Shown here piece after piece: positions 38,649-48,390 of a stretch of DNA of 64,000 nucleotides (position 1 is its first letter; each line of letters begins with the position of its first letter). Where the stretch lies: contig JAGGNK010009114.1 of assembly GCA_017590115.1 (NCBI GenBank), forward strand, positions 17,257,937 to 17,321,936, read 5' to 3'. The notes below the pieces were generated by a model. It searched no databases. It had not been told where the DNA came from and worked only from the letters and a program-made list of their open reading frames with translations. Position numbers and translations under genes: made by a program. The DNA comes from Montifringilla adamsi (Eukaryota > Chordata > Aves > Passeriformes > Passeridae).

Positions 38649-38810
38649 GATTCATAGAATGGTTTGGTTTTGAAGGGACCTTACAGTAATTTTTTTCAAA
38701 ACCCCTGCCATGAACAGACATAATTTCCATCCACTAGACCAGGTTGCTCAATGCCCCATCCAGCCTGGCCTTGAACTCTTGAAGAGATGGGGTAGGCGCC
38801 ACTTCTCTGC
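38649..38810 (-). repeat. CR1 LINE 3' end, antisense
   Basis: The plus strand starts GATTCATAGAATGGTTTGG and continues GAAGGGACCTTACAG, CCCCTGCCATGAACAGACAT, CCACTAGACCAGGTTGCTCA and CCATCCAGCCTGGCCTTGAA. These are the antisense blocks of the bird CR1 3' UTR in the correct order. Similarity fades after the GCGCCACTTCTCTGC block, so this is a 5'-truncated copy of about 160 bp. It is one of the better preserved CR1 copies here. Confidence 0.92.
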
Positions 38811-39539
38811 AAGTCCCTTTCAGCCTTAAAATTGGGACAGAAAGTAATTTTATCGTGGGGGAATGTTTCGCCCATTAGTGGGGTTCTGAAGGTCAGGTTT
38901 GTTTTCCTCTTTACCAGCCCCTTTTTCTCTGAAGATTGCCCCATTTTGCCCCTTGGAGGCTGCCCAGACACCACACACTTGAGCTGAAACTGGAGCTTTC
39001 TGGGTTTGCATGGTAGCTTGAAGACTCATCCACAGCCCCACTCTCAATGTCCAGCAGGAATGAGCAGGGTAAAGCCTCTCACTAATCTGTTTGAGGGTGG
39101 AGACCAGGCTGTGCTCTGCTCCCTGCAGGCGCTCCTGATTCTCCTTGCAGAGTTCCAAGCCCCTTCTTCACCAAATAGCAATCCCTACCCCATGAGTGTC
39201 AGTGCTCTGCTTCCAGAGCACTTTGATGTGGTCCCTGCTGAGTTTAGAAATACCTAAGTTGAAGTTTTGAGCACAAAAGTTGGACTGAATGGGGATGTCA
39301 GTGTAAAAAACACTATAAGGTTCTGCCTGGTTTTGCCCTTCACCTTTGCAATTCTGTACAGTTGCTCGCAGTTAAGAATAGGCGTTTCCTTCTTACATGC
39401 TGGGAATGCAGTAAAAAACTAGAGAGCGTAAAAGGGAGCTCTGTTAGCACCAAGCCAGAAGTCCAGCCCAGGAGAAGCTGGAAGGAGTTTGAGAAAAATT
39501 CACATCTGTAACTGAGTAGGTTTTTATGTAGCAATATAC

Positions 39540-39975
39540 ATACTTAATTTATGCTCGCAGCGACAGCAGTTGTATATGCAAAAGCAGGCGTGCAGTTACA
39601 TGTGCACTTCTGTTGGGGATTCCAGGACTTAAGAAAGAAGCGATTATGATCATGGATGAGTTATACTGTAACGGCTCTTAGTGTTGTATAAGCAGCATCT
39701 GTATGCTGTATCATGCACATGTGAAACTATTTTTATTATATTAATTTGATTTCCCTGGGAGATTGCATAGTAACCGTTTGTGTTTCATGGCTGCACAGAA
39801 ACTTGTCTTGCAAAGAGTCTGCAGTTTATGAACGTGGCTCTTTGATATGGCAGAATCTACCGAGATGGTTGACATTTACACACTTACAGTTAGTATTTTT
39901 TATAATGAAAAATCCAGTTTGTTTGACCCAGAGGGGTTGCCTTGTGAGATTTTCATTGTAATCCCATACATCTTG
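39540..39975. other. Candidate conserved non-coding block
   Basis: AT-rich DNA free of repeats with retained CpGs (GCTCGCAGCGACAGC, GAAGCGATTATG, GTAACGGCTC, GAACGTGGC, TACCGAGATGG). It also carries TATATTAATTTGATTT. The composition resembles constrained vertebrate non-coding elements. No alignment evidence is available. Confidence 0.27.
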
Positions 39976-40122
39976 CCAGTCATTCTATCCAGGTACATTT
40001 CTTAATGAAGAACAAATTTGTTTTGATAAAGAGTTAGTCCTGTGGTCAATAATTATGAGAGAATGGTTGGAGAAGATTTGCTGTGAAGGAGCTTTTGCAG
40101 TTGCCTGTTTGAGATCACTGTT

Positions 40123-40164
40123 TCTATCTATTTATTTATTTATTTTAAATTTTTATTTATTTAT
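40123..40164. repeat. TTTA-rich microsatellite
   Basis: Two short (TTTA)n runs flank TTTTAAATTT. The tract is imperfect. Confidence 0.85.
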
Positions 40165-41524
40165 GTTTTGAACAGTCATTTCCTCTTACACTTTTCCCCA
40201 TGATAAAACTCACTTTTCACAGGATGTAATTTCCTCCTTTTCCTGGTTCTTCTAAGGCTTAGGAAAGTATGGTTCAGCAGTTCAACCTTCTGTATTGAGC
40301 TACCTCCTTAAAAAACCAGATGCACAAGACCTTGCCTCAGGAGCAGTGGAGCATTTAAACTTCTTCCTTTCCCAAGTCCATCCTTTAACTTGATTATTTA
40401 CAGTCAGTGCTGTTATCCTTACAGATGTGCTCAGGTATTTTAAGACTTTTCCTGAAGTTTTTTCCACGCTAATTTCTGATGGCAAAAGGTTCCCCTGGGA
40501 AGCCACATGCCAAAATCTCTTACATTTGCAGGAAGTGATGAGTGGTGTGTTACAGCTGACTGTCTCGAGTGGAGACTTCAGAGTTGCATTTGAGCAGCCA
40601 CCTTTGCTTCTGACTGTGTTTTTTTTGAGGCTGACAGCTTCCAGTTTTGAGACTACCTCTGTCACAACCAGGAATTTTTAACTTAAAAAAAAAAACAAAC
40701 CCAGGAGGGAGGGTGCCTGGATGATCAGCTCTTCATGGTTTTCATTCTTTGCAACACAATAGCAGGATAAAGAAATTACATGCAGAGAGATGGATTCTAA
40801 ATAATTATGTTGATTCAGTATACAGAGATATGCCAAGCCTTGCCGCAGAGGTACTGATGCTCTGTTTTATGTGGCTTGTACACAGTATAGAGGAAGCCTC
40901 ATGAACACCACAACAGGCTTCTGAAATCTTCCAAGGGCTGTTCCAGCATCCTATAGTCCCCTTCCAGAAGAAGTACTCAGGCAGAATGGTGAAAACAGGA
41001 GCTTGCTCAGGACTGCAAAGAAAATGCGTGTATTTTAACAGAGTGTAAGATTTTTTTACAGAGGTTAAGGTTGGTTTTTGCACTGGTAAAATAAATGTTC
41101 ATCTCTGAGTTTTGTTAAAAAATACTTAAAGTGTAGAGGCAGTCAGCTGTTATGTATATCTCCTTGGTGGGGTTCTTCCCATTCTTTTTCAAGGTCTGGC
41201 TTTAATAATAGTAATGTTCTTGTCATATATTTTAGATAATGGTCATCGTATTTTCTTGACTCCTTAGAGACACTGTGAAAATTAATTAGCTAGTGTTTAT
41301 AAAGGAGGACACTCAGATTCTGTTACTCTGACTAATTACTCTCTGAATACCTGTATTGATTTATAGGAGGAGTATCCCCAGAATGGGATAATGTTTTGCA
41401 GGGAGAAGAGCATCAGTATCTGGCTAGAAGTGCCCTGGGTTGACACATGCTCCTGGTTACCCAGCCAGCTCTGAGGATGATATTGACAAATATCTGATTC
41501 TTATATATGCCACCTTACCTTCTC

Positions 41525-41564
41525 CTGCAGGATGCATTTATTGATCTGCAGGATGCATTTATTG
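41525..41564. repeat. 21-bp tandem duplication
   Basis: CTGCAGGATGCATTTATTG occurs exactly at 41525-41543 and 41546-41564, a two-copy repeat with 21-bp spacing. Perfect identity suggests a recent duplication. Confidence 0.95.
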
Positions 41565-42667
41565 CAACTATTAGCTCCCATAGTTTGTTAGATTACATAA
41601 AACATGACTTGAGGGGGAAGTCCTCAGGTTTCAGGGTCTGACTATTGAGGGAGGCAGCATCTATTGTATATATCAATATATTGTATGTATCTATTGTAGG
41701 CCCGTGTATTTATGAGTGCATGTGTTTGGGTGCATAGATAACGTTTGTGCATGTCAGATCAGGAGAAACTTATTTCAATATGTATTTTTTTCTTCCTGAT
41801 CTAACAAGTACAAACTTCAACTGGTGGTAAGAGCACCACTTTGTAATTGTATTTAATAAGGAAATGGCCTGGAGCCGAGCACCCAGAGATCCCAGTACTG
41901 CTGGGTTTGGGAATGAAGCAGGTCTCGATCAAAGCTCTCTGGTGCAGATACATCCTTTCCCTGTAGTCCATCCTGGCAAGGGCTCTGGCACCCACTGTGG
42001 GTGACAGGTATGACCACTCCAGCTACATTTTCTCACCAGAGAAACCAGGGCTTCAGGCAAAAACTAGGCCTGAAGAGCATGAGCTGAATGGAAAAATCTG
42101 ATGACTAAACAACCACCAGGTTCAGTGGATCCCTGAGTTTAGCAGGTAAACCTGTTGTTCAGATAGCAGCAGCAGCTGTACCTAGTAGCCCAGACTGCAA
42201 AGTCCACACCAGCCCTGTGCAGAAATATCCTGTCCTGAGGCCAAACTCCCACACTTCAGCTTGGTACAGATGAGCAGCTTCCCCTAATAAAGGATGAAAG
42301 CCATGGATTTGTACCGAGGGGCTGGACAGCAAACAGCAGTCAGTGGTGTAAAGAGCTGTTAGCCCTGAACATCCCCACTTTCGTGGCTTGCAGTGCTCCA
42401 GGTCACAGCGCAGACCAGAGAGTGTACAGAGCAAGACCAGCTCTTCTACGTGACTTGTACCCCATTCTTTTCCTATAGCCAGTCTCAGCTGAAGGAGAGT
42501 GTATCCCAGACTAGGTACGTACTGAAGGATGAGTATTTCAGCCTGCTATGACTCAGAAGCAAAGTAACAGCTTGGGTCTGGCAGAGGTGGAGCTGGGTAT
42601 ATGTTGCAGCTCAAGCATAATAAAGGTCTGGAGGCTATAAGTGGGGAAAACCATTCAGTCCTGACTT

Positions 42668-42698
42668 GGCAAAGCTCTTTAAAAAAGAGCTCTTTGCC
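42668..42698. repeat. Bulged hairpin inverted repeat
   Basis: GGCAAAGCTCTTT (42668-42680) pairs with AAAGAG (42684-42689) and CTTTGCC (42692-42698). That gives 13 base pairs with a two-base bulge and a three-base A loop. No RNA-gene context supports a transcript, so it is recorded only as structure. Confidence 0.75.
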
Positions 42699-43285
42699 CC
42701 AAGCCACAGTGCCTCCCAAATCTCAGTTGGTTCCCAGAATTCAGACACCAGTGTTCCTGCAAGAAATGAACACACAGAGTTCATTTTAATAAGGATTGAA
42801 TTGGCAGCTGCATGGAGTATTCGTTACAAGAACATAATAGATGCAGTAGAGGGAATCTTTAAGCCACTAAAAGTGACTACAGGGAATATCCTGTCACTCC
42901 TGGAGTAATTTTCCTTTGGCTTCTTCCAGTCATGCAGCAGAAGTGTGCAATTTCAAGGAGGTGAACATGTGAATACCTTGTCAGTGGGACAGTGCTGCTC
43001 TTGAGGCTTTCACCACTTCCTAGATTGCATTAAGAGCTGTGCTTTGCTGCAGCCTTTAGAGATATCTCTGCTTTGTTGACCTTTTCCATGTTTGAATATA
43101 TTCTAGATGTTCCTTTCTGCACAGTGTGGTTTTTGTGTGACACTTGTGATGCTGCCTCATTTCACAGTCATGTGCCATCATCTCAGTTTTGCAGCCTCAA
43201 GGGTCAGATGTTGTGATGACTCAGTTTCTGCTAGGACAGAGACTTATGTTCACCATCATGGAAGTTTGTTCCTGCAGAAACTCTG

Positions 43286-43300
43286 AGTGTGTGTGTGTGT
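43286..43300. repeat. Short GT repeat
   Basis: About seven GT units precede an ATACATATAT patch, making a small compound microsatellite. Confidence 0.85.
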
Positions 43301-44099
43301 ATACATATATTTTCATGGTTTATTCTTCTTTAAGCAGCCCTGAAATCTTTGTGGATTCCAGACTAGATGCAGTGAAAATGCAAATGTGACTCAGTTCTAA
43401 TTTTCTTTGGGACTTAATGGTTTTCCTTGTTGGAGCAAAATGTATGTTGTAGAAGAAAGGCTTTGGATAAGATACTATTTCTGTGAAGCTGAACAGAGAA
43501 GCTTTCCTGAAACCACATAAAATCTATTTAGGACATAATGGTGGTGGTGTACAAATGAGCACTTAAGGCTGGAAAGGTTAAGATCATGGCATCAGAGGAA
43601 GAACATGAAAACTAGAAGTTTCAGCCCATTTGATAGCAATTAAGAGAGGAAACCAAAGTTCCTGTTTCTCTCGATTTGGCCACTACCTACAGCTGCTCAA
43701 AGCTGCAGCAGTGTTTTCATCTGAGACAGCCCCCTGCACTGCCTGGGTAAACCACTGAGGGTTAAACCACAACAAAATATCCTCGTCACTAAGTCTGCAG
43801 ATCTGGAGGGGAAAGAAGTGAGGGATAGAAACAATGGCTGTTTTTTGCTGGTTGCCAAGATTTATAATGATGATTACGGTGATGATGAGTAGCTGAAGGA
43901 ATGTTGCTCGCATTGTAAACCACTGATCTCCTGACGCTCATCAGCAGAATTTCAGTTCTCAGATATTTTAGTGCTGGGGTGTTTCTATCCTTATCCAAGT
44001 GGTTTATTTAATACAGCTGCAGCCAAACCTCCAGCATGGTGACTTTCAGCTGCAGATCCCGTGAACCCCCTTCCCAGGCCCCCCTGAGCGGCTGCTGTG

Positions 44100-44450
44100 C
44101 TGGGAGCCCAGCACAGAGAGGCAAAGAGGCAGATGTCGCCAAGCAACATACCTTGTTTATCTTTTATTTATTGCAGGTATTTATACAGGGCAGGTCTCTC
44201 TGCTCCCAGCTCACAACTTTGCACCAGTGGCGGCTGCCGCTTGCCAGGCAGAGGCAGGGGAAGGCAAAGGAAGGGGCATGAATAATGCAGCGCAACATAT
44301 TTATCGACATTGTCAAGTTGAGCCTCAGATCAAGTTTAGTGGGTAAAGAAGAGGCTTTGAATTCCTGCCGTACTACACATTAAGATTCAGATAACTTGAT
44401 TTCGTAAAATAAGTGAGTCCAAGAGGCTGAAACACAGGAATGCTGTGTAC
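44100..44450. other. Candidate conserved non-coding block
   Basis: Unique-looking DNA with CpGs (GATGTCGCC, GTGGCGGCTGCCGC, CAGCGCAAC, TTATCGACA, CTGCCGTAC, TTTCGTAAA). AT-rich motifs such as ATGAATAATGC and ATAACTTGATTTCG also occur. It has no recognised repeat. A regulatory role is possible but unproven. Confidence 0.25.
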
Positions 44451-45689
44451 AAAATGCACCTAGTTTTCTTCTTTGCTTTCTTTCCCCCGCTTCTAGTGTA
44501 GGATTTGATGTGGGGTGTAAATTGCCTGAAAAATATTAGCTGGCCATGGACATGCTTCTCCTTTCTCCGCTGCACATCTCTCCCACCCTGCAGGACTGCT
44601 GCTGTGTATGCTGAAAGCTTGTTCCTGTGCCTACAAAACCCTCATGTAAATTTTGGCACTTCTTTGATACGTACCATCATTTGCAATTGTCAAGGCAAAA
44701 GTAATGAACTATTCCAATAAGTATGTGCAGGGTGCAGTGCAGCTCCCAGGAATGGCCATCATGCTGCATGGTGTGGGGCAGCCCTGCCTGCATCCCTGTG
44801 CTCACAGCAGCCTGGGCTTCCCTCACTGCCCCAGTCAGCTGCAGGAACGCTGCAGACTGCTCAGGCTTAGAGAACAGTGATTTATGTATTTATTTATCTA
44901 TTATTTATTAGAACACTGGACTAGGCCTGCAGAGTTACATTCTGTCACAAACTACTCCAGTTGTTTTGAACGTGTCATTAGGGCTGGGATTTCCTTAAAG
45001 CAGGTGGCAGCAGTTCAACTTTTCTGCTGTTTGAAAAGAATGACAGCAAGTCTTGAAGAACATCAAGGGGTGGGGAGGAAAGAAGTGAAGAGCAAGTTAA
45101 ATTAGCACTGAGTACTTCAGAACCCCCCACCCTTCATGTTCCTATTTTCATCCCTGTGTGACATTTCCTTACAGCGCAGAGAGCCCGAAACACATAAGCC
45201 ATCCTTAGCTGCAGTGACTTTGCAGCACTGTGGACACAAATAACTTATTTCAGAAAAAAATTGGTATATTTTTATATACATAAAAATGCATGTAATTTCA
45301 TTTTAGTATGAGTTGCCAGTTACATAAACTGCCTTTGTGTTTTGAGTCCTGGACACCAACTTCCCTATGCCCCTGCTTTTGTCGTTACACCTTGGTTTGT
45401 CCCCTGCATTTGGGGAGGAAGGTGCTGGTCCTGGTCTCTGAGGTTAGAAATTCATCTGCAGCTGCTCACCCACAGGTAGTCAGTAGCTCCTTAAGGCACA
45501 GTTCGGGGGACATTTATTGATTGATACTATTGATACTCCTTTTGGCTGCAAATAGTAATTACAGATGAAAAAAATAACCCAACAAAACTAGTAAAGGTAG
45601 GTAGAAGCCAGACTGGCCCTTGTGTGGTGTGAGGTACTTTACTGGCTTATAGCCTCTGGTTTTTAAATGTCTGTGCAAGGACACCCTGT

Positions 45690-45707
45690 TGTGTGTATGT
45701 GTGTGTG
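45690..45707. repeat. Short GT repeat
   Basis: Interrupted (GT)n with one AT unit; a simple microsatellite. Confidence 0.85.
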
Positions 45708-45919
45708 AAATTAAAATAGGATTGTTATTCAGTCTGCGTTTTAAGTGCCTAACCTCTCCATTCGGAAGACATCCTTCTGCTTTGTGGGAAAGCTCATACT
45801 CTTTAAATTGTATTTTTTTATTGGGGGTGGGGGGAAGAAGTCCACAGAGAGTTTCATGGACAGTTCACACTGTCAACTCAGCATTTCTGCACACTAGAAA
45901 AACATAAGTCTTCACAGTC

Positions 45920-45950
45920 AAAGAAAAAGAAAAAGAAAGAAAAAAGAAGA
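45920..45950. repeat. Purine (GA)-rich tract
   Basis: AAAGAAAAAGAAAAAGAAAG-type repeat, all purine on the plus strand. A similar tract occurs at 47932-47959. Confidence 0.9.
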
Positions 45951-47014
45951 GCCCCTGAGATATTATCTTAATTCTAAGCAGTTTTTTTTCTTATTTAAAT
46001 GTGAAGGGTCTGGGATTTTTTTTTTATTCAAACAAATAAATATTTTCCAGAAAGGAAACATAATTTCACTGTCTACGGCACACAGGGGAAAGAAATAAAT
46101 GATTACTTGACCCCAAGACAACACGATGCTCTTTTTTTCTCTGTTGTCTGGTTGTGGTGCTGGAATGTGCAATCTGCAATCAGAACTGGCAGATGCACAA
46201 CTTTTGTTTGTAAAACTGACTTCATTATTCCTGCTTTAGGGGTGGGCTGGCTGAAGACGTTTGGGATGCTGACAGTTTCTGGCCTTCCTGTTGAATCATC
46301 GGAATATTTGGCCTGAACTGAAGGAGCAGTAGCATCGCTAAGCTCAGATCCAGTGTCTTGGGAATCAGGGAGCAGCCAGCATGTTTTAACCATAGCTTTT
46401 TAGCCCTGGTTCACATTATCTCAGCGTTATCGTGGTTTTACTCCACCCTGTCCCTCGGGTTTGTTTTGACAACTGCTGAGACTACAGACTTTTTGGACCA
46501 GGGTCATCTTCTCACATCACATGCAAAGAGTAGAGCAGAGGTGGTTTTTACTGCAGCTTTACATAGCACTATCACGTTACAAATAACTATGATCTAATGT
46601 TGTATATCACCATAGAGCTAAAAATCCCAGCCGCCCACCAGTACTTAGCTATATTTTACTCCTGATGGCTTGTGCAGTGCTGTACTTCCTGCTTGTATCA
46701 CTCTAATGACTGTCTTCCCTTATTTACCTTCTCAGATGTCTGCCCTAGTCTGAAGTGATTCCCTTAAGGTTAAGACAAAGACATTGGGGACAAAAATTAT
46801 GTGTGATTATGTAATTAAAGCCTGTATTAATTTATGCAAGGTAGTCTGAGCAGCCCAAACTTCTGCATTTCCTTTGAAGTTCATGTATCAATCCTCCTAT
46901 TTGTCTAGTAGGAAAGACTTACATTTTTCATCTTTCCAAAGTGAAATTTCTTTGTTTTCTTCATAGAAAATGCCAGTTCCACTGTGCCCAAAAATGATAT
47001 TTCTGTTTCCTTTC

Positions 47015-47090
47015 CAGCCACCCGTGGGGTTTGAACCACAGACCTACAGCACTGTTACAGAGGTCTCTATAATGTGCTAATTAAAGTGAT
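47015..47090 (-). repeat. tRNA-like remnant, possibly a SINE head
   Basis: Read on the minus strand, the segment contains TTAGCACATTATAGAG, a weak A-box-like start. GTGGTTCAAACCCCAC then matches the internal promoter B box (GGTTCRANNCC) with a partly paired T arm, followed by GGGTGGC. The T stem appears to have lost a base, and no convincing acceptor or anticodon arm can be drawn. It is therefore a decayed tRNA or the head of a tRNA-derived SINE, not a working tRNA gene. Confidence 0.35.
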
Positions 47091-48311
47091 TCAAACCAAA
47101 GTGAGACAGAGGGGGAAAGCAGAAGCTTGGGCCAGGTGTTAAAAAGGGGGTTTGATTTTAGGGCACATTGCATCCCCTCTATGGCAATTCCCAGCTGATC
47201 ATACTGTTCCTGACCCTCCCCTTCTGTTGCCTGTCCCTTTCCAAGTCTCGTTTGGAAACTTTCCCTTCCCAGTGCTATGGGATTACCTTTCTCCCCCCAC
47301 CCCTGTCTCTGCTGTTACTCATCCTTCTAATTGTGTAAAACGTTTTGGGCTGTAGTTTCCATAAAGGATGCTATGCAGACTGAAGTTGGTGCTGTATATA
47401 TGAAATCGTGATCTGTAATTTGTATTTTCTTCGCTGTATAAGTCAAGTTTATTAAATAAGGATGTGGCTGGATGTAGTTCTTAATATCAAGTAGACAATG
47501 CAATTTGGTTTTACCATTTCCTTTTGTTGATCCCTCTTTATTACTTTTCATCTCACTTAGAAGAACAGAACATTTGGATTGTGGCTTTTCAGCAACATAA
47601 CAGTGGTCAGAGATGCAGGAGGTGGAGAGGAGGTCAGCAGGAGTGACTTGAGTGTCTGTGACTCAAAGTGACTATAAAACCCCCTGGGAAGAGTTCAGTG
47701 TCTGTGAATCTCATCAGCCTGTTTATTTTATTTTACCTTCCTAGTATTTGATTATTGCTAACACTTAGAAATCCTGCACTTAGGAATCATGTTGACTTGG
47801 GACCTAAGTACTGAACAGCTCATTACTATAGCAAAGCTCAACTCCTTTGTGTCTTGTGACGCTTCTGCAGCTCAGTGACCTGGTTGGTGGCCCTAGCAAG
47901 GCCTCTGATCCTACCTTTTTGTTAGTATAGGGAGAAAAAGAAAAAAGGAAAAAGAAAGGGCATTAAAATTAAAGTCTCATGACGGTAATGAAAAGGTTAT
48001 TTCCCCTTCTCTCTCAAGTTAAGTTCTGTGCAATTGCAGCTCACTTTGTCCTGTCCATCTTGTAGTCTCATTAGCTGCTGGGCCACAGAGGAATTGAGGA
48101 GAGAGAGTTGGGGGTTTTATCTGCATGCCGTACCAGCGTAGAAGATTCAATGAGATGATGGCTTGTCATTTTTTATTAATGAGTTGGAGCCTGATTCATT
48201 ATAGATGTGTGGAATGAGCTCGGTGTGGCTGCAGGGGGAGGGGAGGGGCTCTGCCAATGAAGAGGTACCCCCAGTGTGGGTCTTCTCCTGCCCAGCCCTG
48301 AGCAGAGAGGT
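47091..48311. other. Non-coding stretch, no gene seen
   Basis: Unique-looking DNA with a purine tract at 47932-47959. No exon or repeat family was recognised. Confidence 0.55.
47932..47959. repeat. Purine (GA)-rich tract
   Basis: GGAGAAAAAGAAAAAAGG-type sequence, all purine on the plus strand. Confidence 0.85.
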
Positions 48312-48390
48312 CGATCGGTGCCGTTGTGCCGCACGGCGCTGGGTGAGCGCGGCTCCGCTCGCCCACCGCCCAAACCCACGGGTCCCTGCG
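48312..48390. promoter_or_regulatory. Small CpG cluster
   Basis: Thirteen CpG dinucleotides fall within 79 bp (counted by eye), while the neighbouring kilobases are CpG-poor. The core includes GCCGCACGGCGCTGGGTGAG, which holds a GGGTGAG splice-donor-like site at 48340-48346. It is too short for a classical CpG island. It could be an unmethylated enhancer, a minor promoter, a cryptic exon edge or a GC-rich repeat relic. No ORF here has a recognisable domain. Confidence 0.35.

Larger units (their letters stand above)
38811..47014. other. Non-coding stretch, no gene seen
   Basis: No exon or RNA gene was recognised. It holds two quiet blocks (39540-39975 and 44100-44450), a TTTA-rich patch (40123-40164), a 21-bp duplication (41525-41564), a hairpin (42668-42698), GT repeats (43286-43300, 45690-45707) and a purine tract (45920-45950). 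Confidence 0.55.
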
